From assembly GCA_964429915.1 (NCBI GenBank), contig CAYSDZ010000005.1, positions 62,001-126,000 on the forward strand: 64,000 nt of DNA, given 5' to 3'. The stretch is from Alteromonas_F sp964429915 (lineage in GTDB: Bacteria > Pseudomonadota > Gammaproteobacteria > Enterobacterales > Alteromonadaceae). Shown piece after piece: positions 62,681-64,000 of this stretch. Positions within the stretch are counted from its first letter, which is position 1. Every line of letters begins with the position of its first letter. The notes under the pieces are model-generated. The model searched no databases. It was not told the origin of the DNA and worked only from the letters and a program-made list of their open reading frames with translations. The position numbers and the translations under genes are program-made.

Positions 62681-64000
62681 GTGAGTTCAGAATTTTCTAC
62701 ATTTGTGAATGTGGGTGAAAGAACCAATGTCACGGGTTCAGCAATGTTTAAACGCTTGATCTTAGAGGGGGATTACGAAACCGCTCTAGATGTGGCAAAA
62801 CAGCAAGTTGAAAACGGTGCACAAGTGATTGATATCAACATGGACGAAGCCATGTTGGACTCTCAATTAGCCATGACCACTTTCTTGAATCTTATTGCAT
62901 CCGAGCCAGACATTAGCCGTGTTCCCATCATGATAGACAGCAGTAAATGGGACGTGATCGAAGCAGGCTTAAAGTGTGTTCAAGGCAAAGCTATTGTTAA
63001 TTCAATTAGTTTGAAAGAAGGCAAAGAAAGCTTTGTGCAGCAGGCTAAGCTTATAAAGCGTTATGGTGCGGCAACGGTGGTGATGGCGTTTGATGAAACA
63101 GGACAAGCCGATACCGAGGCGCGGAAAGTCGAGATTTGCCAACGTAGCTACAAAATACTCACTGAAGAAGTGGGCTTCCCTCCTGAAGATATTATTTTCG
63201 ACCCCAACATTTTTGCCGTTGCTACAGGTATTGAAGAGCACAACAATTACGCGGTTGATTTTATCGAAGCAACCCGAACAATTCGAAAAACTTGCCCTTA
63301 TGCGCATATTTCAGGTGGCTTATCTAATATATCTTTCTCTTTTAGGGGTAATAACCCAGTGCGTGAAGCCATGCATTCGGTGTTTTTATATCATGCCATT
63401 CGAGCGGGTATGGATATGGGGATCGTCAATGCAGGTCAGCTTGAAGTCTACGACGAAATTCCCAAAGAACTTCGCGATGCTGTTGAGGATGTGATCTTAA
63501 ATCGCAATGACGGCGCAACCGACGCGTTGTTGGAACTTGCGCCCAAGTATCAAGGTGGCGGCAAAGCTCAAGCTAAGGAAGACCTCGGCTGGCGAGAAAA
63601 TTCAGTTAACAAGCGTCTGGAATACGCTTTAGTGAAAGGGATCACTGACTACATTATTGATGATACAGAAGAGGCACGAGCTCAAGCAGAAAAACCCTTA
63701 CATGTAATAGAAGGTCCATTGATGGACGGAATGAATGTGGTGGGTGACTTATTCGGCGAAGGGAAGATGTTTCTGCCTCAAGTGGTAAAATCGGCTCGCG
63801 TAATGAAAAAGGCCGTTGCTTACTTACAGCCATACATTGAAGCTGAGAAGTCGGGTGGCTCGAAAAGTAATGGGAAAATACTGCTCGCTACGGTAAAAGG
63901 CGATGTGCACGATATTGGCAAAAACATTGTTGGTGTGGTTTTGCAATGCAACAATTTTGAAGTGATCGATATGGGCGTGATGGTGCCCGCAGCAACTATT
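62681..64000 (+). CDS. metH: MetH C-terminal part: folate, cobalamin and activation domains (runs off the window)
   Basis: 440 codons from GTG 62681, no stop before the window end. AAGG of the metH-N stop region lies 8 bases before it. It begins at FVNVGERTNVTGSAMFKRL, the pterin-binding domain, continues with NAGQLEVYDEIP, and reaches the cobalamin motif DVHDIGKN with His410. The rest, including the AdoMet-activation domain, is outside. It is in a different frame from the first part. Confidence 0.92.
   Translation, partial: MSSEFSTFVNVGERTNVTGSAMFKRLILEGDYETALDVAKQQVENGAQVIDINMDEAMLDSQLAMTTFLNLIASEPDISRVPIMIDSSKWDVIEAGLKCVQGKAIVNSISLKEGKESFVQQAKLIKRYGAATVVMAFDETGQADTEARKVEICQRSYKILTEEVGFPPEDIIFDPNIFAVATGIEEHNNYAVDFIEATRTIRKTCPYAHISGGLSNISFSFRGNNPVREAMHSVFLYHAIRAGMDMGIVNAGQLEVYDEIPKELRDAVEDVILNRNDGATDALLELAPKYQGGGKAQAKEDLGWRENSVNKRLEYALVKGITDYIIDDTEEARAQAEKPLHVIEGPLMDGMNVVGDLFGEGKMFLPQVVKSARVMKKAVAYLQPYIEAEKSGGSKSNGKILLATVKGDVHDIGKNIVGVVLQCNNFEVIDMGVMVPAATI

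Overview
The window looks like a chromosomal segment of a marine gammaproteobacterium of the order Alteromonadales. The evidence is the FlrA/FlrB/FlrC-controlled polar flagellar cluster with sigma-54 promoters, the flhA-flhF-flhG-fliA-cheYZAB-parC-parP-cheW block, and MetJ- and Zur-type operators. The genus is inferred from gene order only. The sequence is a draft assembly: 100 Ns lie in the fliI-fliJ junction, and the same 55 bases stand on both sides of them.

Bases 1-15195 hold a surface-glycan locus in two converging operons. The plus-strand operon (1-7171) encodes the end of a SIS-domain sugar isomerase, an NDP-sugar SDR enzyme, two DegT/DnrJ aminotransferases, a thiamine-diphosphate E1 alpha/beta pair with no E2 or E3 partner, an unrecognised 113-residue protein and a radical SAM enzyme. 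The minus-strand operon (15195 down to 7237) encodes a PseH-like GNAT, an acyl carrier protein, an AMP-ligase, a LuxE-like and a LuxC-like protein, a heptose kinase/nucleotidyltransferase in swapped domain order, a sugar-1-phosphate nucleotidyltransferase, and a CgeB-like glycosyltransferase broken by an in-frame amber codon. The minus-strand operon is divergent from a flagellin-like gene at 15496, so flagellin glycosylation is the best guess for its role. The E1 pair and the LuxC/LuxE set suggest an unusual branched or acyl-decorated amino sugar; this is inference.

Bases 15496-34084 run from the flagellin-like gene through flrABC, fliEFGHIJKLMNOPQR and flhB. Sigma-54 promoters are readable before flrB, fliE and flhA (48298); the one before fliE lies inside a perfect inverted repeat.

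Bases 34085-48118 separate flhB from flhA and carry accessory genes: a HipA kinase with a downstream HTH partner, a Xre/RES toxin-antitoxin pair, a membrane transglutaminase-like protein, a VanZ-PHP fusion protein, an AbiEi/AbiEii pair followed by a decayed partial copy of the VanZ-PHP gene, the ABC-F protein YbiT, a tyrosine-phosphatase-like protein with a poly-proline and acidic tail, and a DksA paralogue lacking two zinc cysteines under a Zur-box-like operator.

Bases 48298-60588 hold flhA, flhF, flhG, fliA and the chemotaxis genes, including the polar-localisation pair parC/parP. The window closes with methionine synthesis: tandem MetJ boxes, metA, and a metH split into two genes exactly between the homocysteine and folate domains. 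The second half runs off the window end.
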